Below, in pieces: positions 22,327 through 32,472 of a DNA stretch of 64,000 bases (positions are counted from its first letter, which is position 1; each line of letters opens with the position of its first letter). The position numbers and the translations under genes are program-made. Under the pieces are notes generated by a model. It had not been told where the DNA came from. It worked only from the letters and a program-made list of their open reading frames with translations, and did no database searches. This DNA comes from Symmetrospora coprosmae (lineage: Eukaryota > Basidiomycota > Cystobasidiomycetes > Symmetrosporaceae), in assembly GCA_008802785.1 (NCBI GenBank), contig VUYT01000015.1, positions 124,001 to 188,000 of the forward strand, in the 5' to 3' direction.

Positions 22327-24679
22327 TTACCACTCCGGCTTTGCCACAATCCCCTTCCACACGTCTGCGTTCCCCTGCATCCGGCGAGCGATCCACCTCA
22401 CGAGCATCTTGATATCCCGGCTCACTCCGACGACCATCTCCATTTTGTCCGCGCCGGCCTGCGTGTCGAGCACTTCGGCTACGCGGGCCTTAAGGGCGTC
22501 GCTCGGACCTTCGAGGTTGTACGAGACGGAGAAGCCAGAGGACCGGCTAGAAGAAGGAGAGATGCGGAAATGGACGAGAAGAGGGAGCCAGCTGGGTAGA
22601 TGCGGCAGCGGGGAGGTCGCGGTGAGCGATGGCGGATATGCAGCAGTGTCTGGTGTGACGGTAACCGCAATGTGCTGAAGTGATTCGTCTGGTCAATGCA
22701 AGTACCTCAATCAGTCAGCTACCTGAAGATCATCTTTCAATAACCTCACTGACCTGAGAAAATGTCCTCTAGCTTGACCTTGCTCTCATTTTCTGACGGG
22801 ACCATAACAGGCGCATCCTCAAGCGCTTTGCCGATCCCAATACTCGTGCTGAGTAGCTCATTAAACAGACATTGCGTACGGAGAATCTCGGTGGCGGCAA
22901 GGAGCTGGCTTACGCTCGAGCATAGCAAGCTGTGTAACTGAAAGGCGGCTTCGCTCAGGGCGCTCGTTGGCAGTTCGAGTGTCGAGCGGATGGCCGGGCA
23001 GTCCGGTAAGACTGAATGCTGATACGTCTGACCAGGTAACAGGCCCGGCAGGACGACTTCATGGTAGGTCCGCTTTCCAGCGGCAACAGTAGGCACGCCC
23101 AACGCTGGTTTTGCGGCTGCGGTGTTGCCTGTTCCGCTTCCCTGAAAGATGTCTTGGAGTGCTCGCCCTGTGCTAGCTCCTAGCCAGATCTCTTCGTCGA
23201 AGTGTGCTACGACCGCTATGCCATCCCCAATCCGCTCGTCCAATGCATCCGGGACGGCGGTAGCCGCTCCGTTCGCCGCATTGTCGAGCAGGGGGAACGA
23301 CGGCTTGCCAGATCCGCCGATGGATGCGTTTCTCGTCTGCAACTCGATGCTGAAACGCAGACTTCGGCAGCCAGGCAGAGCCAGCAGCGAGGCCATGGCC
23401 TCGCCCTGGAAACCGGTTGACTGGCAGGCACTCCATTCAGGCGAGAGAAATGCAGCAGTTGGGAGGTGGTAGATGAGAGTGACGTAGGGAAAGTGCTGAT
23501 GCAGTACTGGAAGGCCATGTCCCGTGGTCAGAAGATAGGAAGGCGAGGACGCGACCTCGCTGCTCGGAAGGACGAGATGACACCCCATCAGCTAAGTCTG
23601 AGCCCGGTCAAGCAGCGTGAAGGTGAGCGAATGTAGACGCACAGTTCATCCTTGAAGACTTCCTCTAGCAATGAGCTCAATTTCTTCATTGCCCCGAATG
23701 GGTCGACTGGTGTTACACCGGTGGCGCTGCCGGAACTTCCCTGGCTGTCAGTGGCAGGATCTGGCACGAGCTGATCCAGGACAACGAGAGCATTGAGGCT
23801 GTCCCTGAAGGACTCCCACTGTGCTGCGCCAGCCTGGCGAGATAACAATTTGTCCATGCCTGGATCCGTCGAGCCTTCGAGGCCGTACGAGAAGCGGACA
23901 CCCGAGACGGTCGACTTCTCCGGGGAGCGGGGGTGCTCGATGTCAATGTCGAGCACGATTCCTTTTCCAGCCATGGTCAAAGTTGACTTGCTCGGCCCTT
24001 GGCGTGCGTCGTTTGGCGGGCCGTCCGTGTCCATTGCCATAGAGGCCTCTCCTCCCGCGTCACCTAAGCCAGCCTCTGCGCTCGCAAAGATCTCCAGGCC
24101 GCACTCCTTGGCCAAGCGCTCGAGGACGGCGTGTGCACCGTCAGCGGTATCCGCAGCATTGACGGTGTACCCAACGCGGTACCCGCGCCGCTGCTGGAGC
24201 ACCTCCTTCGCCGCGAGCAGTCCCTGCGCGGAGCCGACGTCCTGGAGAGCGAGTGCGCTCTGCTCCTTGAGAAGTGCAAGGAGACGCAGGCGCTCATTCG
24301 TTGAGACGCTTGCAGGGGCGCCGCGCTCGCTGCCTCCTCCTTCTGGACCGAGCAGCTGCGCCTCGAACTGGTTCAATGTCTGCAGCAGGGCGTCGGCGCG
24401 AAAGCTGGCGGAGTGAGACGATGGAGAGCTCGGGAGGACTGAAAGAGGATGGATGAGCGATGTATCGTAGTCGAGATGAGCTTGCTCCTGTGCTGCTATC
24501 GCTGGTCGTCCTCCTCCTGCTACCTCCTGCTGCTGCTGCTCCTCTCTCGCCGCGCGTAGAGCTGGCCGGAACTGCGCGCGCAACTGCCGCTGCAGGCCTG
24601 CAATCGCGTCCGAGACTGTGGTGCCACTTCCATACCCATGCTCATGCTGATGCTGCGCGCCATTGCTGTCGTAGTTCAT
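22327..24679 (-). CDS. MED1: Mediator subunit 1-like protein (MED1)
   Basis: Minus-strand exons 24679..23643, 23559..22754 and 22688..22327 give 734 residues. The layout fits fungal MED1 (PF10744). A disordered Gln/Ala-rich start is followed by a helical block LKEQSALALQDVGSAQGLLA. Next come LERLAKECGLEIF and the beta block GKGIVLDIDIEH, leading to VSGVRFSYGLEG. A later pair of domains ends in FSVSYNLEGPSDAL and VSRDIKMLVRWIARRM. MED1 belongs to the Mediator middle module, linking activators to RNA polymerase II. Intron 23560-23642 was chosen because it has the best donor (GTGCGT) and keeps phase. Intron 22689-22753 begins GTCAGT. The family call rests on pattern memory and is the weakest of the transcription genes here. 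Confidence 0.62.
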
Positions 24680-25420
24680 TCAGGCGCGTGTTCGCGGTCG
24701 TCCAAGAGGAGACGTGGGGCAAGACGGGGACTCTGTGAGGATCCCTCCGTGGTCCTGCCCTCTTCCTCCTTCCACCGGAACGATGACAGTTAGTGATCCA
24801 CTGCAGTTGAGTATTGCATGCATGGAGGAGCGGCGTCGTCGTGAAAGCATGCTGGACCGTGCAACGACACTCGTCAGAGTGCTACTCTACGCGGGGGTTG
24901 CACACCAGCCCCGCCTGACCGGCCAGTAGTGGGCTCGCCCTGACCCTCGCTGCCGCCCGAGGCGGGAGCCACCGGGACTCTCGGCCGACCGGGTTTTATC
25001 TGATCAGATCTGATCAGACCATCAGATAAGTGCGGTGCCCACCCACCTACCTGCCAAGCGGGAGGCACCCCGCCATCAGAAGAGAAGAAATGAGTGTGTG
25101 CACACAGGCGCCGGTGTGCGCATCGCCGTCGGCTTCCAGCCACGCATGTTCGGGCAGCCTGCAAATTCCCACCCTTCTGGCCGTGTCACCCTGGCTAATA
25201 GCTATCCGGAGGGCACCACGCAGGCAAAGTTTTTGACAGGTCGCGCTCCAGTGTAAGCGCTGGCGCTGCGGTCCGGTAACGGAACAGTACAGCTTGACAG
25301 CTGCGCCTCTCGAAGCAGCTTCTTCCTCTCGCCAGTTCTTCGCCTATACGCTCACCTGACGGTTTCCACCAGAATACCTCGATCCTCGCAGACATCCGCA
25401 GCAGATCCGCACGCAACCCC
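24680..25420. promoter_or_regulatory. bidirectional promoter, MED1-like (-) and MFS transporter (+)
   Basis: These 741 bases lie between divergent starts. The notable content is the inverted repeat at 24996-25029 with GATA-type words. I see no coding-like frame. Confidence 0.5.
24996..25029. promoter_or_regulatory. inverted repeat with paired GATA-factor sites
   Basis: TTATCTGAT (24996-25004) and ATCAGATAA (25021-25029) are exact reverse complements. They carry two CAGATAA words facing each other, the HGATAR consensus of fungal GATA factors. Between and overlapping them is a perfect 18-bp palindrome at 25000-25017 made of TGATCAGATC-like units. Nitrogen-type GATA regulation of the adjacent transporter is an inference. 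Confidence 0.55.
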
Positions 25421-27822
25421 ATGGCTCAGCAGCTGCCAGATGAGGCCACGTCGGCCGGGCTGGTGGATTCTTTGACGTATGCACCCCATGGTCAGCTCAT
25501 CAGAGACAACTCTTTCCAAGACAGGGACCGCAAGGATGAGAAAAGCCTTGAAGACGCGGAAGTGCAGAAAGCACGCGAAGACCTACCGCAAGCGAGCAGG
25601 TTCACCAGCATCCCCTGGAAGTACCGAATCCTTGCGCTCATCTGCGCCTGCACGTTCCCTATGGGTCGCAATTGTGGGAGACAATCTGATTGAGACTACG
25701 GTGGTCCTGATCCCGATTGACTGACCTTTGGGCCCCCTCACAGGGACGGAATCCGCTCTAGGACCTCTGAAGGCTACGCTGAGGAAGGAGTTAGGCATTA
25801 CCAACGCACAGTACGGCGTCATTGATTCGTAGGTCGTGCTTCTTGGTCTTCTATTACCGGGTACCGTAGCCCGAGGGCTGATGACAATGAGTGCACGGCC
25901 TTTCCAGAGCCTCGAATATCGTCAACAGCGTGAGCCCCCTGACAAGACAATCTTGCACCCGTACAATCTAAAAGTCTTGCTACCACAAACTCCACAGTTC
26001 TGGCCTATCATCGGGGGTATCCTCCTCGATTCGTACGGCGTTGATGTCATTATCCTCTGCTGCACGTCGACCATCTTCACCGGAGCCATCCTAACGGGTC
26101 AGTGATGGTCCGCAGCTATCATGCAGTCAAGGCTTATGTGGTCAATGGACGCTTCTCCTCCCTTTGCTCTCACGTGTGACGCGGAACAGCACTGGCTTCT
26201 AGCGTTGGTGTCTGGCGGTTGCTGGTCGGAGGCCAGGTGGGTGCGATGCCTTTGCAGCCTGCAAAAAGACGCAAGCTTATGTATAGGTTTTCGCCTCACA
26301 TCAGATCCTCATGGGTCTTGGCCAGGCTGTGCTAGATGGTGCACAGAATAAGATCCTAGTGCACAAGTAGGGAACTCTGAAAGCCATGGCTGCCCGCGGA
26401 GACGCGACTGATTCGACTCTTACCTTGCAGCTTCGGCTACTCTGGACTTGCGCTCTCCTTCGGCATCGAAAGCTCCTTCTTCCGCATCACCACCTTGGTT
26501 TCGGGCATCACCGCCATTCCAATTAGGAACCGCACGGGGTGGTACGGGCAAGTCTGGCATTATCAGATATCTCCACACGAGAACGCGCGAGAGCTGACCT
26601 TCGTCTCTGCGTGCCATAAGATGGACGCTATGGGTTCCGACCTTCCTGTCTGCTTTTTCTCTGGTGGTGGGCGTCGTCTATGTCATACTTCAACGCCGCT
26701 TCGTCCCGCAGGAGTATCGCTTGACAGGCGCCCGCTCCCGGACAATGGGGAGCAATGGCAAGCGATTCGCATACACCCAACTCTTCGACCTTCCATGGTG
26801 CTTCTGGATGCTGCCTATCACTCAGCTTCTCCAGAGTGCGTCTGCGGGAGCTTTCGCCTCGTCAGCGACAGATCTCATCACCATGAAGGGTTACAAGGTA
26901 GGTGCGACACGATCCACTGAGCTGCATTAGCGACCGCTGATGAGAGGCATCGTGATCCCAAGGACGATGTGGCTGCATTCACGGCAAGCGCGAGAAGCAG
27001 TCAGTCCTGCATCGGCGCATAAGGCGGCGCGAAGCGGTACCATGATACTGACACAAATGACCTTTCGCCACGCCAGTCCTCGCCATCGTTTTGACACCTT
27101 TCATCGGTCTTGCCGTCGATCGATGGGGCCATCGCTTCCACCTCACAGCCATCGCACCCTTGCTGTGGATTATCGCATGCTCCGTTATTGGGTGGAGCAG
27201 CGTGCATCCCCTTCTTCCAGTGGTCATCGCCGCTTTTGCCGCCCTGATCAACGCATTCCCATTCCAAGTCTCCATCCCGCTCCTTGTACGAGATCAGGAC
27301 AAGCTCGGAACGGCATACGGCGTCTTCCGATCCTTGTGGGTGGTCCCTCTCAGCTCGAACATAGTCGTCAGGAGTCCTCCGTTTCTGACATGCCTTCACG
27401 TCTGGCGCAACAGCAACAACTCCGGTAGCACCCTGATGAGCGTCGTGTACGGTCGCGTGCAGGATCTCACGGCAGATATGGGCTACACGAACGTCTTACT
27501 CATTGGCATCTCGATGAAGACGCTCGCCTTCTTCATCGCCTGCTGGTACATCTACATGGATAAACGCTATCTCGGCGGGCTCATCAAGATGGGAGAGAGG
27601 GAGAGGAATCGGCTCGAGGCGGAAATCGTAGACCCGAACTGTGCGTTACTTGAGATGTGCGCCAAGCTCGTCGTCTGGAAGCGCTGATTGCCTTCCTCCC
27701 GCCCCTCAGCGTCCCCGCTTACACGTCGCGCGAGCAAGCGATGGGTCACGACTCTCGGACTGGTAGAACTCGCCTGCTTGGCGGTCGCGGGATGGTCCAT
27801 CTTTATCGTTTACGTCATCTAG
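25421..27822 (+). CDS. major facilitator superfamily transporter, MFSD1-like
   Basis: Eleven exons: 25421..25664, 25744..25828, 25908..25929, 25998..26097, 26190..26236, 26287..26366, 26431..26538, 26621..26901, 27077..27335, 27414..27640, 27710..27822; 521 residues. A hydrophilic N-tail is followed by about twelve membrane helices. Supporting blocks are ALGPLKATLRKELGITNAQY, FWPIIGGILLDSYG, LTPFIGLAVDRWGHR (the loop motif of MFS proteins), GTAYGVFRSFNNSGST and a last helix LGLVELACLAVAGWSIFIVY. The GTAYG...SFNNSG pattern and short loops recall MFSD1, a lysosomal/vacuolar dipeptide carrier. Some donors are weak (GTCGCA at 25665; GTGGTA at 26539), but each keeps phase. The last intron, 27641-27709, must be removed to reach helix 12. 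The third exon is only 22 nt. The substrate is not known. Confidence 0.8.
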
Positions 27823-28048
27823 CATGATGCATCGTATCGTTGTGTCTGAGGTGGTGGCCATAGAGTGTAGGTCTCGAGACGCCGTCGGTGAGGTATACGC
27901 AGAGACGGCTGGCATTGTTGCACGGCAAGCTATCGTAGATTACGTACAAGCAGCAAGGCGTCCATACCGGGCGCACAACGGCCGAGACTCGCGCAGATCC
28001 AGCTGCATGGCGAGCTTACTTCTGTAGTGCACCACGCCCAGGCAATGC

Positions 28049-30247
28049 TCAGAAGAGCAAATCATCAAATCCGCTCTTGCCCGCATTGCCAGCTGGTGCT
28101 CCAGCAGCCGACGAGGATTCTCCCATCGAGCCCCATGCCTTCTGCTGCGCGAGGCTCGCCATGCTGCTGTTGCCGGCCGCCGCCACGCCCGCCTTTTGCT
28201 GACCTGCACTCGAGGTCTTTGCGCCGCTCGCAGCAAAGAGATCGTCAAAGTCGAAGGCGCTGGACGAGGCAGCCGGCTTGGCGGAAGACGGACGCGCCAT
28301 CCCGCCCGCTTGCGCCTGAGCCTGCATCGGCGCGCGAGATGGCGCCACGCCCGCTGCGGGGAAAGAGGATGTGTGTGACACGCCCGGTCGACCGCCCGCG
28401 CCGCTGCCGCTGTCCCCGAACAGGCCAAAGTTGCTGTAGTTGGGTCCCGCAGGCATGTGTTGAGACGTCCGTGGCTGCGAGACGGGCGCAGCAGGCGCGG
28501 TGCTGCCCATCATGTCGAAGAAGTTGGCTCCCCCAGATGAAGGAGCAGGCACCGGCTTGGGTGCTGCGGCTGCCGGAGCGATGGAGGCGGATGGGGCACC
28601 CTGGAAGTCGTCAAAGTCGTCTGGAAGAAGTGCAAGCTCATCATCAGCTTCACGATCGCAAAACCGTCATATCTTGGCTGCATTTACCGTCGAAGTTGGC
28701 CGCAAGGGGCGCTGGTGCCGACTGCGCAGGACCGCTGGCACTAGCGCCACCGAGGGGCTCGTCATCGTCAAAGTCGAACAGATTGACTTCCTTATGTCTC
28801 GCTGCCGGCTGCTGTGCAATCACAGGCGTATCCTTCTTGATCGGAGCGGGCGCACGAGCAGCTGCGCTGCCTCGACTGCTGCTGCCTCGAGCGCTCTGGG
28901 GTGCAGCGGCCGTGCGGTCGTCGTCGTCGCCAGCATCGTACTCTTCGAACGATTCGCGATTCGCGGAGCGTCCGCCTCCACCCCCGCCGCCGGAAGAGGG
29001 ATACGAGGAAGAGGGGTAGGATGGGGACGACATGGCTGCGAGGGGCCACACAGGCTGTTCAGTCGGACTGTTGCGAATGCATGGCCGTCAGCAGGACGTC
29101 TTTCCGTAGACTCACAGTGATCGTTGAAGCTCTCGCTCCCAAAGCCTCCGTAACGTCCGCCTCCACCGCTACCCAGCCCAGACCCGCTGCCGCCGAAATC
29201 GCCTCCACCGACCCCGTCGCTACCGACGCCAATGTACTTGTTCCTGTTGGTCTTTGCTTTCCGCCTCTCCTGCCTGACGCGCTCGAGGTCGCTGAGCAGC
29301 TCTGCGAGCTCCTTGCTCCGGTTCCGGACGTTGATTCCCTGGTCTTTGCCCTTGTCGTCAATGTAGTGGAAGTTGCGCAGCATCTTGATCATGGAGAGGT
29401 GGCTGCGCGCGTCGTCAATCACACGTTCCGAGCCGTGTTTGATGAGGTATTCGAGCAGTTGAAGGGCCTGACGCAGTCCGCAGATCGAGCAATATACAGG
29501 TATCAGCGCTGGTGCCAAGCGGCAGCGAGGTCAAGGAGACGAGTCGCACCTTGTAGATCTGCCTCCACTGACTGGCTTCCTTCTCCGTGAAGCGCGAGTA
29601 GATGACTGGCATGATCTCATTGAAGAGCTGGGTAGAGCTGGGTCTCAGCGACTAGTGTCCATCAGGCGTCGAAAACATCAGCCGAAACGCACCTGGAAAT
29701 TGAAGGTGCCCGACGCAATGTCCTGCATGAGGGTCGAGGATGCTCCCCAGGGCTCGTCGTTGGTCGCCGTATGCACCTTTTGCTCCATCTCGGTGTAGCT
29801 GTAGAGGTGCGTACGAGCGTAGACGGGAGTGATGCAGGTGCAAGGTACGGGGCGCCCGTCTCAGCCAGGCGAACTCAGACACGGGCAGTCCGGCGTAAGC
29901 AGGATCCCAAAGGAAAAGAGCAACGCACTTCATAACGACTGCCTTGGCCTGGTCGGGTGCAGATACGTGGCGGGAACGTGGACCAGGGTCAGCTCGTCAG
30001 CACGCCTGGCTTGCCTTGCCAGCAGTTACCCGCCAACGGGCATGCGCCTCTCCGCGTTCGCACCTTGTCAATGTATGACTTTACATCGTACAGCGAGACC
30101 TGTGGAGCAGGTATGGAGGTAGAGCTTGCATCCGTCATCCGGGTCATGGCGCGTTGATCCACCGCTGCCGCTCGCCCACTGGCTCAATTGCGCGCGCCCA
30201 CAACGCACCTCGGAGACCTGCTTGGCGAGCGACTCGAGGAAGCTCAT
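28049..30247 (-). CDS. ENT3: epsin-like ENTH-domain clathrin adaptor (ENT3)
   Basis: Eight minus-strand exons: 30247..30209, 30099..30064, 29948..29929, 29798..29693, 29627..29550, 29467..29116, 29035..28688, 28620..28049; 516 residues. The ENTH domain fills about residues 12-150. Blocks are YDVKSYIDK, YTEMEQKVHTATNDEPWG, FNEIMPVIYSRFTEK, LEYLIKHGSERVIDDARSH and KDQGINVRNRSKELAELL; the last two are near-invariant in yeast Ent3. ENTH domains bind phosphoinositides. Ent3 works with GGA/AP-1 at the trans-Golgi and endosomes. The C-terminal half is disordered and holds acidic-Phe motifs DDFDDF, FDFDDLF and a terminal FDDLLF, which in Ent3 contact gamma-ear domains and clathrin. The gene is divergent from PEX19 with 258 bases between starts. 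A 20-nt exon (29929-29948) is needed for the frame. Confidence 0.87.
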
Positions 30248-30505
30248 TGTGACAGATGGGCTGGCAGGTGCTGATGCTGATGCTGATGCTGCTGGTGCTA
30301 TAGGCAGTTCCGCGACTGTCAGTCAGTTGCGGCTGTACTCTTGCGTGACGGGACGACGTCGACGAGCAGGAGCAGGCTCAGCAGGCACGGGCGGGCTGGA
30401 TACTGTGGAGGCAACGGCGCGGGGCTGTGGCCTGGCCGAACCCGGTGGACCCGTCGACCCTCTCTCTGCTGCGACGCACCAAAACCGCATAGAAAGACTA
30501 TCAGC

Positions 30506-31941
30506 ATGAGCACCGACCTCAAAGGCAAGGGCAAGGGCAAGGAGCAGCAGCCGCCCGTCTCTGTTGCAGCGGCTGATGAGGACGACGACTTTGACGAGCT
30601 CGACGACGTCCTCGAGTGCGTGGCACGTCCTGCTCCCCTTTGGGTGGAGACGCGTTGCCGGCCACCGCACACCTGCCTGGAGCTGACTGCGGTAACCATC
30701 TATATCTCTATGCGCATTTCGCGCTCACAGCCAGTTCAAGGCGGCACCCCTCGAAGGCAGAGCCTCCTCGTCCGTCACGCCCGGCACGGCGAGCGCGTAC
30801 GACCGGCTAGGCAGCAGCAATGCAGGCAGCAGCGATGCACACGGAGCCAACGCGGACGGCGAAGGCGGCGACGATGACGATGACGACGACGACGACGACT
30901 TTGAAGCCGTCTTTGCAGCCGAGCTCGCCAAAGAGATGGAAAAGATGCTTGGAGGCCTGAAACCGTCAAAGGACAGTGTCGAGGTCGCCGGAAGTGCCGG
31001 TCCGGCGTCACACCACAGCGAGCAGGAAACGGCCGAACAGCGGCAGTTCAGGGAGACGCTTGAGCAGATCATGAAGGACAGCGTCGCGGGTGGTCAAGGT
31101 GCCGCGGGAGGAGAGGGAGAAGGCGACATTGATCTTGACGCGCTGTCGAAGCTCATGAGCGGACTCGGGGCTGGCAGCATCGGCGACGGCAAGTCTGCGG
31201 CATCGCCTAGCAAAAGCAAGGGTGCCGCGTCTTCTGCGTCAAGCGCAGCCGCAACCGCAGCGGCCTCCAGTTCTGCCCCTGCTGCCCCGCCAGCTTCCTT
31301 CCAGGACACAATCAAAGCGACCATGTCCAAGCTCGCAGAATCGGAAGCGCAGCACAAAAACCGCTCTGCCGGGAAAGATAAGGGCGGTTTGCCAGGCGTG
31401 GACTCAGACGACCCGCTTGCTGCCCTGATGGCACAGATGGAGGCGCTCAGCGGGGGCGAGGGTGGGGACGGAGAAGACGGCGACGGGGACCTCCCCGGTC
31501 TGCTGGATGGCCTGATGGACCAGCTGATGAGCAAGGAGCTGCTCCACGACCCCATCAAGGAGCTCAAAGTCAAGGTGTGTCCGGTGTGCGCCCATACAGC
31601 CGTCTACTCCGCTTCGTAGCTGACCCGGCCGACCCCATCCTTGCCAGTACCCCGAGTACCTCAGCTCGGGCGAAGGGCGCGCTCTGCCCCAAGACGAGCG
31701 CGACCGCTTCTCGCGGCAGTCAGACCTCATCCACCAGATTGCCGGCATCTTTGAGTCTCCCACCTACTCGGACTCGGACAAGGAGACGCGCGAGAAGATT
31801 GCAGAGCTCATGCAGAAGATGCAGGATGCGGGGCAGCCGCCAAAGCACCTTCTTGGAGAGCTGGGACCAGCGATGGGCCTCGCTGGAGGATTGGGAGGGA
31901 TAGGCGGAGAAGGTGGAGACGGGGATTGTGTCATCTGCTGA
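30506..31941 (+). CDS. PEX19: peroxisomal membrane protein receptor PEX19
   Basis: Exons 30506..30615, 30731..31574 and 31648..31941 give 415 residues. PEX19 is the cytosolic chaperone and import receptor for peroxisomal membrane proteins. The N-terminal PEX3-binding region reads DDFDELDDVLDQF after splicing, followed by an acidic run. The helical cargo domain shows QRQFRETLEQIM, FQDTIKATMSKLAES, LLDGLMDQLMSKELLHDPIK, YPEYL and KIAELMQKMQDAGQPP. It ends in CVIC, a farnesylation CaaX box as in most PEX19 proteins. A low-complexity Ala/Ser segment of about 30 residues lies between the two halves. The Asp run near residue 80 is encoded by GAC/GAT repeats. PEX5 lies on the same window at 63.2 kb. 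Confidence 0.93.
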
Positions 31942-32472
31942 GACGGGGCTGCGTACCAGCCTTTCGACGAGGGCCGGGAGTCGCGCATGCGGTTGAAGAA
32001 CACCGATTGCAGCTTTGCACTGGACATTCCTAGTTGCCAGGATAGTATTCGAATGAAGCCGTAGCTGCACCGAGTCAGAGGGACCTGCCGCTTTCTTGCC
32101 TCTATTTGCGCGTGCTCAGATGTCGAGAAGCACGCGGTGGTATCACGAGACGGGCCAGAAGTGTGCTGTCCGAGCTTTTCCCGTTTGCCTTTTGTACGCA
32201 CTTGCATCTGGTCATTGATGCAAACGCTCCCCTTTCTACGACCATCTACGCTTCTACACAAGAACCGCAGTCTCCTCCCTTCATTCCGCTTTCCCACCAG
32301 AGCATCCCCATCAGCCGCAGCGACAGCGACTTCGTCACTCCGTCAGGCCCGCCTCGACTCTACCAGCAGTCGACAGCACAGCACCCACTCGCACGCCAAC
32401 ACCAGCGCAGAGTGCATCACCTGCTCGTACAGACGCTCTCTCGTGCGCTACTTCGGAGGCTCCAGCACCACA
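31942..32472. other. PEX19 3' region and aminopeptidase promoter
   Basis: This stretch is 531 bases. The last about 250 are pyrimidine/CA-rich, as in many fungal 5' leaders. Open frames here lack family features. I see no gene. Confidence 0.4.

Noticed and set aside
22284-22599. Extension of the F-box frame to 22599
   Set aside because: It lies antisense to the last MED1 exon, lacks F-box-protein repeats, and has poor codon texture.
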